NCBI GenBank assembly: GCA_012838135.1 | Contig: DUPV01000024.1 | Span: forward strand, 31,093 to 95,092 | Reading direction: 5' to 3' | DNA length: 64,000 bases | DNA from: Clostridiaceae bacterium | GTDB taxonomy: Bacteria > Bacillota > Clostridia > Saccharofermentanales > DTU023 | Shown here: piece by piece, positions 17,242 through 25,324 of the stretch | How the letters are laid out: each line of letters starts with the position of its first letter | Numbering within the stretch: the stretch's first letter is position 1 | The notes under the pieces: generated by a model | Told to the model about the DNA's origin: nothing | The model's input: only the letters and a program-made list of their open reading frames with translations | Database searches by the model: none | Made by a program: the position numbers and the translations under genes

Positions 17242-18387
17242 ATGTTAAACCATCAAGCCCGACAGCAATTCATTGAGCATTTGGTTGCTAAACATACTGA
17301 AATCGATCGTCTGTCCGATATCGAATTAAAGCAGTTGTTGACTAAATTAGTAGCTGAATATCAGGATATGTCTCTGCTTAACTTGCCGGAAAGAAGAATG
17401 TTAATCAATCAATTGTTTAATACAATGCGCGGTTTAGACTTATTACAACCGTTTGTTGATGACAATTCTGTTACTGAAATCATGGTCAACGGAGCGAACG
17501 CTATCTTTGTAGAAAGAGACGGTCGAATTTATCAGACATCAGTAAAATTTGATCATGCCGAGCACTTAACTCATGTCATAACCCGATTTTTCGGCAAAGC
17601 CAACCGTCTGATTAATGAACAAAATCCAATCAATGGTATGCGTTTAGCCGACGGTTCACGGATTCATGCTGTTCTGCCACCCGCAGCACCTGAAGGACCG
17701 GTTATGAGTATTAGAAGATTTACGGGAATCAAACCTCGTTTAGAAGCTTTAATCGAACATCAAACATTAACAGAACATGCGGCAAATACATTGATAAATT
17801 TTGTCCGAAGTAAGAAGAATATATTTATTTCCGGCGGTACCGGAACAGGTAAAACAACTTTTCTCAATGCACTTTCAGCCTATATCGGCAAAGAGGAACG
17901 AATCGTGACAATTGAAGATAATCTCGAATTAGATTTACAGGGAATTGACAATCTTGTGCGTTTAGAAGCAAGAGAATCAGGACCGGACGGTCAGGGAGCT
18001 ATTACACTCGACCAATTAATCCGTTCTTCATTAAGGTTAAGACCGGATCGGATTTTAGTAGGAGAAATCAGAGGAAGTGAAGCCTTTGAGATGATTCAGG
18101 CAATGAGCACCGGGCATCCGGGCTCGATGTCAACCGGACATGGAAATAATAGTATGGAAATGTTGAATCGAATCAGTTTGATGATCTTGATGTCTTCAAG
18201 TTTACCCTGGGATGCTGTCCGTAGATTAGTTGCCTCGGCACTTGATGTAAATGTTCACTTAACCAGACTGCCCAGCGGAAAAAGAATTGTTCAAGAAATC
18301 AGTCACATTACCGGATACGAAAATCAGCAGTTTCAAATTGAACCTTTATATATCAGGCAAGGAGATGATTTAATATGTCACATCTAA
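17242..18387 (+). CDS. cpaF: Tad pilus assembly ATPase, CpaF/TadA family
   Basis: A 381-residue secretion ATPase that powers Flp pilus assembly. Features in order: N-terminal helical region, VTEIMVNGANAIFVERDG near 77-94, Walker A GGTGTGKTT near 198-206, the acidic TIEDNLELDL, Walker B-type RPDRILVGEIRG, and STGHPGSMSTGHGNN with the His box. The 3' end overlaps the membrane gene by 13 bases. It forms a hexamer on the inner face of the membrane with the TadB/TadC platform (family knowledge). Confidence 0.93.
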   Translation: MLNHQARQQFIEHLVAKHTEIDRLSDIELKQLLTKLVAEYQDMSLLNLPERRMLINQLFNTMRGLDLLQPFVDDNSVTEIMVNGANAIFVERDGRIYQTSVKFDHAEHLTHVITRFFGKANRLINEQNPINGMRLADGSRIHAVLPPAAPEGPVMSIRRFTGIKPRLEALIEHQTLTEHAANTLINFVRSKKNIFISGGTGTGKTTFLNALSAYIGKEERIVTIEDNLELDLQGIDNLVRLEARESGPDGQGAITLDQLIRSSLRLRPDRILVGEIRGSEAFEMIQAMSTGHPGSMSTGHGNNSMEMLNRISLMILMSSSLPWDAVRRLVASALDVNVHLTRLPSGKRIVQEISHITGYENQQFQIEPLYIRQGDDLICHI

Positions 18388-19886
18388 AACAATTTTCAAA
18401 AATGATATTACCTGCTTGGCTTTTTGTATATTTAGCATCTTTGACTTGGATAGATCTGCAAAATCAAAGTATCCTGATCATATTTCTCGCATCTCTGATT
18501 ATCTGTTACGGTCTAACCAAATTTGTTATGAGCAGAACAGCATCTGCCAAAATCGAGCAGTATAAAATTCTGCTTGAATATCTGAGCAGTCGACTGGCAG
18601 CAGGGCATACCTTGGAAATTACATTGTTGGAAGCATCAAGTCGTCTCCAAGAAGAATTGGGACGCAGAAGTATTTTGGCAAAATGTCTGAAACAGTTAAA
18701 TCAAAGCATGAAGGCTCAACTTGATCTGGATCGCAGTTTGCTTAATCTGAAAAATCAATTTAAATGTAAAACCTGTGATGCTTTTTTTGATGTTTTACCT
18801 TATCTCAATCATTACGGAGGTCGTTTGGATATTTTCGTCAAACAAACTCATCGCACTTTAAATGCGGAAATCCAAATGCAAAAAGACATTCAATCAGAAC
18901 AGAATGCCCAAAATAGTGAGGCAATTATTCTGATGTTTTTGCCTTTTTTCTTTTCACTAGTATTAATCAAAAACAGTTCTTCATATGCAAGTTCATTGTC
19001 TGAAGTTAAATGGAGCAGACCATTGCTGGCAGTTATTTTCTTGATCGCTCATTTGGCAATTTGTTGGACACTGATTGTTTTTGCACAAAACCCGGCTAAT
19101 TTTAAAGAAAAAGATGTTTTTATTAATTTATCAGGCAAAAAACCGAAAGCAAAAATCATGATATTTACTGCTCAATTCATATTGTCTTATGCTCCTGCTA
19201 AACTCGGTTATAATTTAGCTGAAACTGTGAGGATTTTATCTCAAAACAAACCTCACGCTTGGCTGATTTATCTTAAAAGAAAAGTATTGCTCACCTTTGT
19301 TTTTACACTGATTGCCGGTGTGTTTTTTTTATTGAAAATAATCTCCGGGTCTATTTTATTAATCATTCCGCTATTTTTTTGGTTCATTCAAGATTTTGAT
19401 CTTTTACAAAGAGAAAATAAGTTGAAACAACAAATCAGGATTGAATATCCTACCTTTTTAAATTCAATGGTTGTTCTTTTACGTAGCGGAATCAGCCTAG
19501 ACCGCAGTCTGAGGCTAATGATCAATTCATATCAAAGCAACATCAATTCTCAACTTAAATCTAATCTTGCCCAAATCAAACATGCTTTGAGTGTGGGAGA
19601 AAGTGCATCTGTTGCAGTATTGCAAATAGCAGAAAAATTACCACAAGAAGAAATCGCCTCCGTTTTGCAATTAATGGCACGTTATGATCGAGACGGAGGA
19701 CAAGAAATATTGGATATTCTGGATTTACAAGCTAATGCGAGTTGGCAATTATATCGAAATGCAATGCGCCGCCGTTTACAAACCAAAAACATGGCTTTGT
19801 TATTGCCGATGGCAACAGATTTATTTGTTGTTATCATCATGGCAATGTTGCCTGCTGTTGCCAGTATGAGCAATTTGCAGCTTTAA
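18375..19886 (+). CDS. Fused TadB-TadC pilus platform protein
   Basis: A 503-residue membrane protein with two T2SSF domains in one chain. The first (about 50-220) contains ILLEYLSSRLAAGHTLEITL and HYGGRLDIFVKQT; the second (about 340-500) contains IEYPTFLNSMVVLLRSGISL and RYDRDGGQEILDIL. At least six hydrophobic segments are present, two at the N-terminus, two before residue 240, a pair near 305-345 and one at the C-terminus. Tad systems normally encode TadB and TadC as two genes, so this is a fusion. GGAG lies before the ATG, which overlaps cpaF. It should form the inner-membrane platform that CpaF drives. Confidence 0.85.
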   Translation: MSHLKQFSKMILPAWLFVYLASLTWIDLQNQSILIIFLASLIICYGLTKFVMSRTASAKIEQYKILLEYLSSRLAAGHTLEITLLEASSRLQEELGRRSILAKCLKQLNQSMKAQLDLDRSLLNLKNQFKCKTCDAFFDVLPYLNHYGGRLDIFVKQTHRTLNAEIQMQKDIQSEQNAQNSEAIILMFLPFFFSLVLIKNSSSYASSLSEVKWSRPLLAVIFLIAHLAICWTLIVFAQNPANFKEKDVFINLSGKKPKAKIMIFTAQFILSYAPAKLGYNLAETVRILSQNKPHAWLIYLKRKVLLTFVFTLIAGVFFLLKIISGSILLIIPLFFWFIQDFDLLQRENKLKQQIRIEYPTFLNSMVVLLRSGISLDRSLRLMINSYQSNINSQLKSNLAQIKHALSVGESASVAVLQIAEKLPQEEIASVLQLMARYDRDGGQEILDILDLQANASWQLYRNAMRRRLQTKNMALLLPMATDLFVVIIMAMLPAVASMSNLQL

Positions 19887-19966
19887 TTTTAATATTTGAT
19901 TTTTGCCTTTACTTTTTCTCTTGAGTAGTTGTCCGACACATGTAATTTGTAAATTCAGTTTAAAGA

Positions 19967-19987
19967 AAACAGGGAAAAAACCTGTTT
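19967..19987 (+). other. Intercistronic hairpin between tadBC and flp
   Basis: AAACAGG and CCTGTTT pair across a 7-base A-rich loop, with no T-run after. It lies in the 191-base gap upstream of the pilin gene and may protect or set the level of the pilin message. No other structure is evident in the gap. Confidence 0.4.
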
Positions 19988-20077
19988 CTACTGATTGAAT
20001 AAAACAGAAATAAACCGGAAAACAAATCATTTTTTTTATTAAAAAAATTACCATTTAACATTAAGAAAGGAAATGTC

Positions 20078-20266
20078 ATGTTAAAAATCAAAGAGTTTCA
20101 ACAAAAACTGCAAGACGAACAAGGCTTAGGTACCTTGGAAATTGTTTTAATAATTGCCGTATTGATTGCAGTTGCCTTAATTTTCAGAACTCAATTATCA
20201 AGCTTTGCCAAAAGTCTGATTAATAAAGTTTTCGATTATTCAATAATCGACGGTATCAGTTACTGA
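20078..20266 (+). CDS. Flp-type pilin (Flp1-like)
   Basis: A 62-residue prepilin. The processing region reads DEQG, then LGTLEIVLIIAVLIAVALIF: cleavage after Gly places the conserved Glu at +5, followed by a hydrophobic helix, as in type IVb pilins. A short Lys/Phe-rich tail follows. AAGGAA precedes the ATG. It would be the main subunit of the pilus built by CpaF and TadBC. The required prepilin peptidase is not encoded in this window. Confidence 0.88.
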   Translation: MLKIKEFQQKLQDEQGLGTLEIVLIIAVLIAVALIFRTQLSSFAKSLINKVFDYSIIDGISY

Positions 20267-20290
20267 TAGCAAAATGAATACAATGTCAAA

Positions 20291-21403
20291 ATGAACCAAT
20301 ACATTCGTTTAGATATAAAAAACATTGAACAAATGCAGGAGTCGGAACTTCTGCATTTGCTACAATTCAATTTTGATTTTTCTAATGAATTTATCAAAGT
20401 TTCCGACTCAAAAAATCAGCTGAATTATCTTTTATTCGACATACCGACAGATAAATATATATTATTTGATTGGTGTGAATCTGAAAATTTCAAAACCGCA
20501 GACTGCAGCCTGCAAAAAGCTTTTTATTTTACATTGTTAAAAATTATTACCGATAATTTATCTGAACTGCATCAACATTTACTAAAACCGAATCTCAATT
20601 TAATCCGACCAGAATTAATTACATTTTGCCAAAATCATTCAATTATTACAGAAATTCAATGGTTTGTTTTACCCTCGGATTTGCATGTCGGAATACCCGG
20701 TTCTGCAATCAGGCAAAAAGCCGGTAACCTTTGGAATTATATTGCATCTGACAAATCTGAATTGAAAAACATTGTTATGAGCCATTATCAATTGATCGCA
20801 GAAGATCGTCATAAAGAAGCCAGAGATTTATTAGATAATTATATTGAAAATGAAGCATTAATCAATCATTCGGCAAATTTTGAACAAAAATCTGAAAAAG
20901 CTAGCAGGGAAACAAGAGCTAAAAGAAAATCAGAAACAATGAAAAACTCAAAAACAATCAAAAATAAAAAATCATATAAAAACGGCTTAATTAAAAAAAT
21001 CGTGTATCGACTGAAAAATGTAAATAAGTATAAAAAAACTGTTCCGAGTGAAACAACGGTTCCAATCAATCCTCAAGATGATCTGTTTCGTTTAGCCATG
21101 CTGTCAGAAGGACCTCCGGGCACACTGGCCGAGAGTGAAGGAATGAGAGCATTTGTTCTGGTAGATGAATTTTTGATCGGCAGAGATAAAATGATTTGTG
21201 ATTTAGTTTTAACTCAATCAACTATCGGCAGAGTGCATGCCAGAATTTCTCGACATGGCAGCCATTATTTTTTAGAAGATCTCGGTTCTGCCAACGGAAC
21301 AACTTTAGATGAAAAAAAGCTTAACAAACATCAAACTTATCTGTTGCCGGATCAATGTCGTTTGAAGTTTGCTGAGCGAACTTTTTATTTTCATGTTGAA
21401 TAG
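20291..21403 (+). CDS. FHA-domain protein of the Tad locus
   Basis: A 370-residue protein. The N-terminal half resembles the region found before FHA domains in clostridial Tad loci (DUF6382 type). A strongly basic stretch follows (about 205-250), then a C-terminal FHA domain (about 285-370) with GRD, IGRVHARIS and GSANGTTL, the phosphothreonine-binding residues. It starts 24 bases after the pilin gene with a weak ribosome binding site. FHA proteins bind phosphothreonine, so it may link a Ser/Thr kinase signal to pilus assembly; that is inference. Confidence 0.78.
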   Translation: MNQYIRLDIKNIEQMQESELLHLLQFNFDFSNEFIKVSDSKNQLNYLLFDIPTDKYILFDWCESENFKTADCSLQKAFYFTLLKIITDNLSELHQHLLKPNLNLIRPELITFCQNHSIITEIQWFVLPSDLHVGIPGSAIRQKAGNLWNYIASDKSELKNIVMSHYQLIAEDRHKEARDLLDNYIENEALINHSANFEQKSEKASRETRAKRKSETMKNSKTIKNKKSYKNGLIKKIVYRLKNVNKYKKTVPSETTVPINPQDDLFRLAMLSEGPPGTLAESEGMRAFVLVDEFLIGRDKMICDLVLTQSTIGRVHARISRHGSHYFLEDLGSANGTTLDEKKLNKHQTYLLPDQCRLKFAERTFYFHVE

Positions 21404-21439
21404 ACTTATCTAATTATGACAGAAAAAGTCTCATTGTTA

Positions 21440-22069
21440 TTACTTTGTACCGAACAATCTATCACCTGCATCTCCCAGGCCGGGAACAATATATGCATGT
21501 TCGTTTAAACCTTCATCTAGTGCCGCACAGAAAATCGGCACATCGGGATGAGAGGAATGAAGATTGTGAATACCCTCGGGAGCAGCAATTATACAGACAA
21601 ATTTTATTGAAGTAATATTGCGTTTTTTTAGTTGACTAACAGCATCTACTGCCGAAACACCGGTTGCCAGCATCGGATCTAAAAGAATTACATCTCTGCT
21701 TTCAACATCTTCCGGTAATTTACAATAATATTCAACCGCTTCCAAAGTTTCAGGATCCCGGTAAAGTCCGATATGACCAACTTTAGCCATCGGAATCAAA
21801 TCCAGCATACCATCAACCATACCAAGACCTGCTCTTAAAATCGGAACCAATGCAAGACTTTTTCCGGCAATTATTTTTGCTTTAGCAACAGCCACCGGAG
21901 TTTCAATTTCAACAGTTTTTAAAGGGAGATCCCGTGTAACTTCATACGCCATCAGGCGCGATACTTCGGTAGTCAATTCTCGAAACTCTTTAGTCGTAGT
22001 ATTTTTATCACGCATTAATGAGATTTTGTGTTGGATTAAGGGATGATCAAAAATAAAGACGTTTTCCAT
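21440..22069 (-). CDS. upp: Uracil phosphoribosyltransferase (Upp)
   Basis: Salvages uracil with PRPP to UMP. At 209 residues the size is standard. It shows [16 protein letters not shown] at the start, the [19 protein letters not shown] segment, the PRPP loop [14 protein letters not shown] near 127-140 and the uracil-binding C-terminal [23 protein letters not shown] precedes the ATG. It converges on the FHA gene with only 36 bases between, where AGACTT/AAGTCT could form a weak stem. Confidence 0.96.
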   Translation of the reverse strand: MENVFIFDHPLIQHKISLMRDKNTTTKEFRELTTEVSRLMAYEVTRDLPLKTVEIETPVAVAKAKIIAGKSLALVPILRAGLGMVDGMLDLIPMAKVGHIGLYRDPETLEAVEYYCKLPEDVESRDVILLDPMLATGVSAVDAVSQLKKRNITSIKFVCIIAAPEGIHNLHSSHPDVPIFCAALDEGLNEHAYIVPGLGDAGDRLFGTK

Positions 22070-22174
22070 CTAAACCTCCTGGAAGATATTTATCTTTGGT
22101 TATTTTAACGAATTTGGCAGGCATAAACAAGAATTTATTATATTTGAATAGCATCAATTTATAGCAAATATTTA

Positions 22175-22284
22175 ATTGCAATTATTATTGACATTTTAAC
22201 TACTCTCGATAACTAAATTCCAACTCCTTTACCGGAGCTTCTTAGACTGGAACTTAACTTTGCAATTAACTTGACATTTTAACT
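22175..22284. repeat. Imperfect direct repeat upstream of tRNA-Arg
   Basis: The 14-base unit TTGACATTTTAACT occurs at 22188-22201 and 22271-22284, each preceded by TTGCAATTA-like DNA, so the copies are about 25 bases long and 83 bases apart. Between them CTCC/GGAG and TTCCA/TGGAA can form a two-tier hairpin. It looks like a local duplication in the upp/tRNA spacer. Confidence 0.55.
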
Positions 22285-22296
22285 CAAATAAATTGC

Positions 22297-22325
22297 TTGA
22301 CAGATTTATTTTAATTGCCTACAAT
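22297..22325 (+). promoter_or_regulatory. Promoter of tRNA-Arg
   Basis: TTGACA at 22297-22302, a 17-base spacer and TACAAT at 22320-22325. The tRNA starts 18 bases downstream. This is a near-consensus sigma-A promoter. Confidence 0.85.
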
Positions 22326-22343
22326 TGCAAAGCAATTAAAAGT

Positions 22344-22420
<77 letters not shown>

Positions 22421-22423
22421 CAC

Positions 22424-22474
22424 AGAATGGACTGTTTCAAAAGAAATCACTTTTTGAGATAGTCCATTCTTTTT
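22424..22474 (+). terminator. Terminator of tRNA-Arg
   Basis: AGAATGGACT pairs with AGTCCATTCT, with a second inner helix, followed by TTTTT. It begins 4 bases after the tRNA. The next 293 bases up to the lipoprotein gene are AT-rich and show nothing else clear. Confidence 0.9.
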
Positions 22475-22767
22475 CCTAAAAAAAGACAATCTATTGTTAT
22501 TTGAAATTTTTATCCAATTTTTAAATTGTTCGGCTTAATGTTTAATCGATCAATGACCATTTACTAAGTTGTTTTATTGTCATAATTATCATTGGTTGAA
22601 AGAACTGCTGATTTATCCATTTGTTCAAATTAATTCAGATAATTAAAAACATTTTTCAAAACGACCCCGATTTTAAAAAACTTCCTACGAAACCTATAAC
22701 TATAGACCAAAAACAATAACAAGGGTTTATAAAAATTAAATTCAAAATATTAAAGGAGAACAAAAAA

Positions 22768-23688
22768 ATGAATAAAAAATTAAGCTTGTTAGCAATCATT
22801 TCGCTGGTGTTGGCACTTTTCCTCACAAGTTGTGCAGGCCAAGCAAAATCAAATCCTAAAATGGAAGCAAAGGATACTGAAAGAGGTGTAATCGTACTTT
22901 CTGTAAATCCTGAAATCGAAATTGAATACGATAAAGACGGTAAGGTAACCGATGTTCGCGGTTCAAACCAAGACGGTACAAAAATTGTAAAAGATTATGA
23001 TAATTATATTGGCAAGGATTCAACTGTCGTTCTTCAAGAATTAGTTGATAAAATCAATGATGCAGGATATTTTATTCAAGAAGTTGGTGAATCAGAAAAA
23101 GTGTTAACTTTACAATTAAAAGAAGGTTCTTTCTTACCAAATGATAATTTTATTGCTAATATTGGAAAAGCCGTCGAAGAAAAAGTTGGCGAATTAAATG
23201 TTGATGTAGAAGTCGGTACTGACAGCAATGACAAAAACAAAGATAAGAAAGATGAGAAAAAAGACAATGTCTCCAACCAGGATGACAAAAATGACAACAA
23301 AGACAAAAACGATAAAAAAGATAAAAACGATAAAAAGGATAAAAACGATAAAAACGATAAAAAGGATAATGTCTCCAATCAGGATGATAAAAAAGACAAC
23401 AAGAACTCTATAACAATTCCGGTAGCACCTGCCAAAAATCATACAGACTATGATGACACCGATTATGGAACAACGCCTGCAACAACAGCTGCTCCGACAG
23501 TAGATGACACCGATTATGATGACACCGATTATGCTCCGACTGCAGCACCGACTGTTGCTCCGACAGTAGATGACACTGATTATGATGATACCGACTATGC
23601 TCCGACTGCAGCTCAAACTGCTGCTCCGACAGTAGATGATTCGGACTATGATGACTCAAACTACGACGATTCAGATTATGATGACTAG
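22768..23688 (+). CDS. Lipoprotein with an RsgI-like domain and acidic repeat tail
   Basis: A 306-residue secreted lipoprotein with signal peptide and lipobox LTSC (Cys22). Residues about 40-145 resemble the extracytoplasmic middle domain of RsgI-type anti-sigma proteins: VIVLSVNPEIEIEYDKDGKV, then NQDG and an alternating helix pattern. The rest is low complexity: a Lys/Asp/Asn block (about 150-215) containing DNVSNQDDK twice, then repeats of DDTDYDDTDYAPTAA and an Asp/Tyr end. It has no cytoplasmic part, so it is not a complete anti-sigma factor. The acidic tail could bind calcium or cell-wall polymer. GGAG precedes the ATG, and the VTC-DUF4956-CotH genes follow. Confidence 0.7.
   Translation: MNKKLSLLAIISLVLALFLTSCAGQAKSNPKMEAKDTERGVIVLSVNPEIEIEYDKDGKVTDVRGSNQDGTKIVKDYDNYIGKDSTVVLQELVDKINDAGYFIQEVGESEKVLTLQLKEGSFLPNDNFIANIGKAVEEKVGELNVDVEVGTDSNDKNKDKKDEKKDNVSNQDDKNDNKDKNDKKDKNDKKDKNDKNDKKDNVSNQDDKKDNKNSITIPVAPAKNHTDYDDTDYGTTPATTAAPTVDDTDYDDTDYAPTAAPTVAPTVDDTDYDDTDYAPTAAQTAAPTVDDSDYDDSNYDDSDYDD
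23240..23670 (+). repeat. Coding low-complexity repeats in the lipoprotein gene
   Basis: Two blocks of in-frame tandem repeats: GATAAAAA(C/G)-type units at about 23240-23400 (Asp-Lys-Asn) and 45- to 60-base units coding Asp-Thr-Asp-Tyr and Ala-Pro-Thr at about 23448-23670. Long open frames on the opposite strand here are a by-product of the base composition. Confidence 0.8.
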
Positions 23689-23779
23689 AATTTTAATTAA
23701 TGATCACTATCTGAACAAAAACCGATCATAAAACACGCAAAACAAAAACTGTTTTGAACAATCCGGAAATGCTTTTTAT

Positions 23780-24472
23780 ATGATTAAGAAAAAAGGAATT
23801 TTAAAACTACGTAACGAAAAAAAATATAATATCAATCATGCAGACGCTTTCATACTAAGCCAAACATTGAAAAGGGTTTTCCGGCATGATAATAATTCTG
23901 ACTCACACGGTAATTACCGTGTGAGTAGTTTATATTTTGACACCCTTTACGATAAAGCTTTAATTCAAAATATTTCCGGGATAAATCAACGAGAAAAATT
24001 TCGCATACGTTATTATAACAACGATTTTTCCTTTATCCGTTTAGAACGTAAAATAAAAATCAACGGTAAATGTGCAAAACAAACAGCACTCCTGGCCCAA
24101 TCTGAAGTTCAACAAATTCTCAACGGAGAAATTGATTTTCTTCTACAAAAAGAAGATGCCCTGACAATTGAATTTTATTCAAAATTAAAAGGACAATTAT
24201 TAAAACCGAAAACTATCGTGACTTATGACCGGGAGGCGTTTATTTATCACCCCGGCAATGTCCGAATTACCATAGATCGCAACTTAAGAACAACAACCAA
24301 AACTGATGATTTTTTACAAATAAATAAGCACATCAATGTTTCAGACGGACTTGCTGTTTTGGAAGTAAAATATGATGAATTTCTGCCGGATCTCGTAAAG
24401 ATGGCAGTCTGCTTGAACAATCGCCCGCTCACGGCTTATTCCAAGTATACTATGTGCAGAAAATACGATTAA
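23780..24472 (+). CDS. VTC-domain protein, candidate polyphosphate polymerase
   Basis: A 230-residue triphosphate tunnel enzyme-like protein. Conserved basic/acidic strand motifs are visible: RNEKKYNIN near residue 11, YRVSSLYFDTLYD near 47, REKFRIRYYN near 70, RLERKIKINGKCAKQ near 87, VTYDREAF near 147 and LEVKYDEFLP near 195. These match the VTC4 catalytic tunnel, which polymerises phosphate from ATP in eukaryotes; bacterial members are mostly uncharacterised. It is followed after 92 bases by a DUF4956 membrane protein and then a CotH-like protein, a grouping seen in other bacteria. Confidence 0.85.
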   Translation: MIKKKGILKLRNEKKYNINHADAFILSQTLKRVFRHDNNSDSHGNYRVSSLYFDTLYDKALIQNISGINQREKFRIRYYNNDFSFIRLERKIKINGKCAKQTALLAQSEVQQILNGEIDFLLQKEDALTIEFYSKLKGQLLKPKTIVTYDREAFIYHPGNVRITIDRNLRTTTKTDDFLQINKHINVSDGLAVLEVKYDEFLPDLVKMAVCLNNRPLTAYSKYTMCRKYD

Positions 24473-24564
24473 TAATTTATAAAGTATAAAACAGTAATCA
24501 GAAAATCAGACATAGAAATATAGAATCTAATAAATCTACAAATTAATAAACAGGAGACAGTTTC

Positions 24565-25248
24565 ATGTATATGACAATTACCTTTCAGGACATTTTCAAA
24601 TCAAGTTTTTTAGAAAATATCAATGCAGTTCCGCTCATGGATATGTTAATTACATTGTTACTCTCATTCGTACTCGGTATATTCATCTTTTTTATTTATA
24701 AAAAAACATATTCCGGTGTAATGTATTCTGCCAGCTTCGGAATCACCTTGATCGCTCTCAGCATGATTACCGCACTCTTGATTTTGGCTGTAACCAGTAA
24801 TGTTGTTTTATCACTCGGTATGGTCGGTGCACTCTCAATCGTGCGTTTCCGAACCGCTATCAAAGAACCCTCCGACATCGCTTTTTTATTTTGGAGTATT
24901 GCTGTCGGTATCGTACTTGCTGCAGGCTTGATTCCTCTCGCCTTGTTCGGCAGTTTTTTCATCGGAATAATTATGCTGATTTTTGCCAATACAAAAACTC
25001 ATGAACAACCATATATACTGGTCGTACACTGCATTGATGAAGATGTTGAAAAAGAAATTCTCAGCCATATCAACGGTTCAGTCAAACGATTTTCTTTAAA
25101 GAGTAAAACTATCATGCCCGAACAGATTGAGTTGAATTATGAGATTAGATTGAAATCTGCCGACAGTTCATTTATTAATGAATTAGCTGCCATTAAAGGT
25201 GTCAATCATACCGTGATGGTTTCGTACAACGGCGATTATATGAGTTAA
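24565..25248 (+). CDS. DUF4956 membrane protein
   Basis: A 227-residue protein with four hydrophobic segments (about 25-45, 52-75, 78-102 and 112-138) and a soluble C-terminal domain with an alternating strand-helix pattern. A conserved segment GMVGALSIVRFRTAIKEPSDIAFLFW lies between membrane helices (quoted in part: SIVRFRTAIKEPSD). This is the DUF4956 family, usually encoded beside VTC proteins. The soluble end may be ACT-like. GGAG lies 9 bases before the ATG. A role in moving or sensing polyphosphate with VTC is inference from neighbours. Confidence 0.85.
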   Translation: MYMTITFQDIFKSSFLENINAVPLMDMLITLLLSFVLGIFIFFIYKKTYSGVMYSASFGITLIALSMITALLILAVTSNVVLSLGMVGALSIVRFRTAIKEPSDIAFLFWSIAVGIVLAAGLIPLALFGSFFIGIIMLIFANTKTHEQPYILVVHCIDEDVEKEILSHINGSVKRFSLKSKTIMPEQIELNYEIRLKSADSSFINELAAIKGVNHTVMVSYNGDYMS

Positions 25249-25324
25249 TCAGGTCGCAACAAAGAGTCTGCGTCATCACAACAAAATTTGTAAAATTTAA
25301 AAATAAAGTCACCGCCTAGTAAAA

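Noticed and set aside
23076..23659. Long open frames on the minus strand opposite the repeat lipoprotein gene
   Set aside because: They are mirror images of the Asp/Lys and Asp/Thr/Tyr codon repeats, give repetitive Ser/Leu/Phe or Ile/Val chains, and lack ribosome binding sites.
23240..23670. CRISPR-like array
   Set aside because: The repeats are in-frame, short and contiguous without unique spacers, and encode a protein tail.
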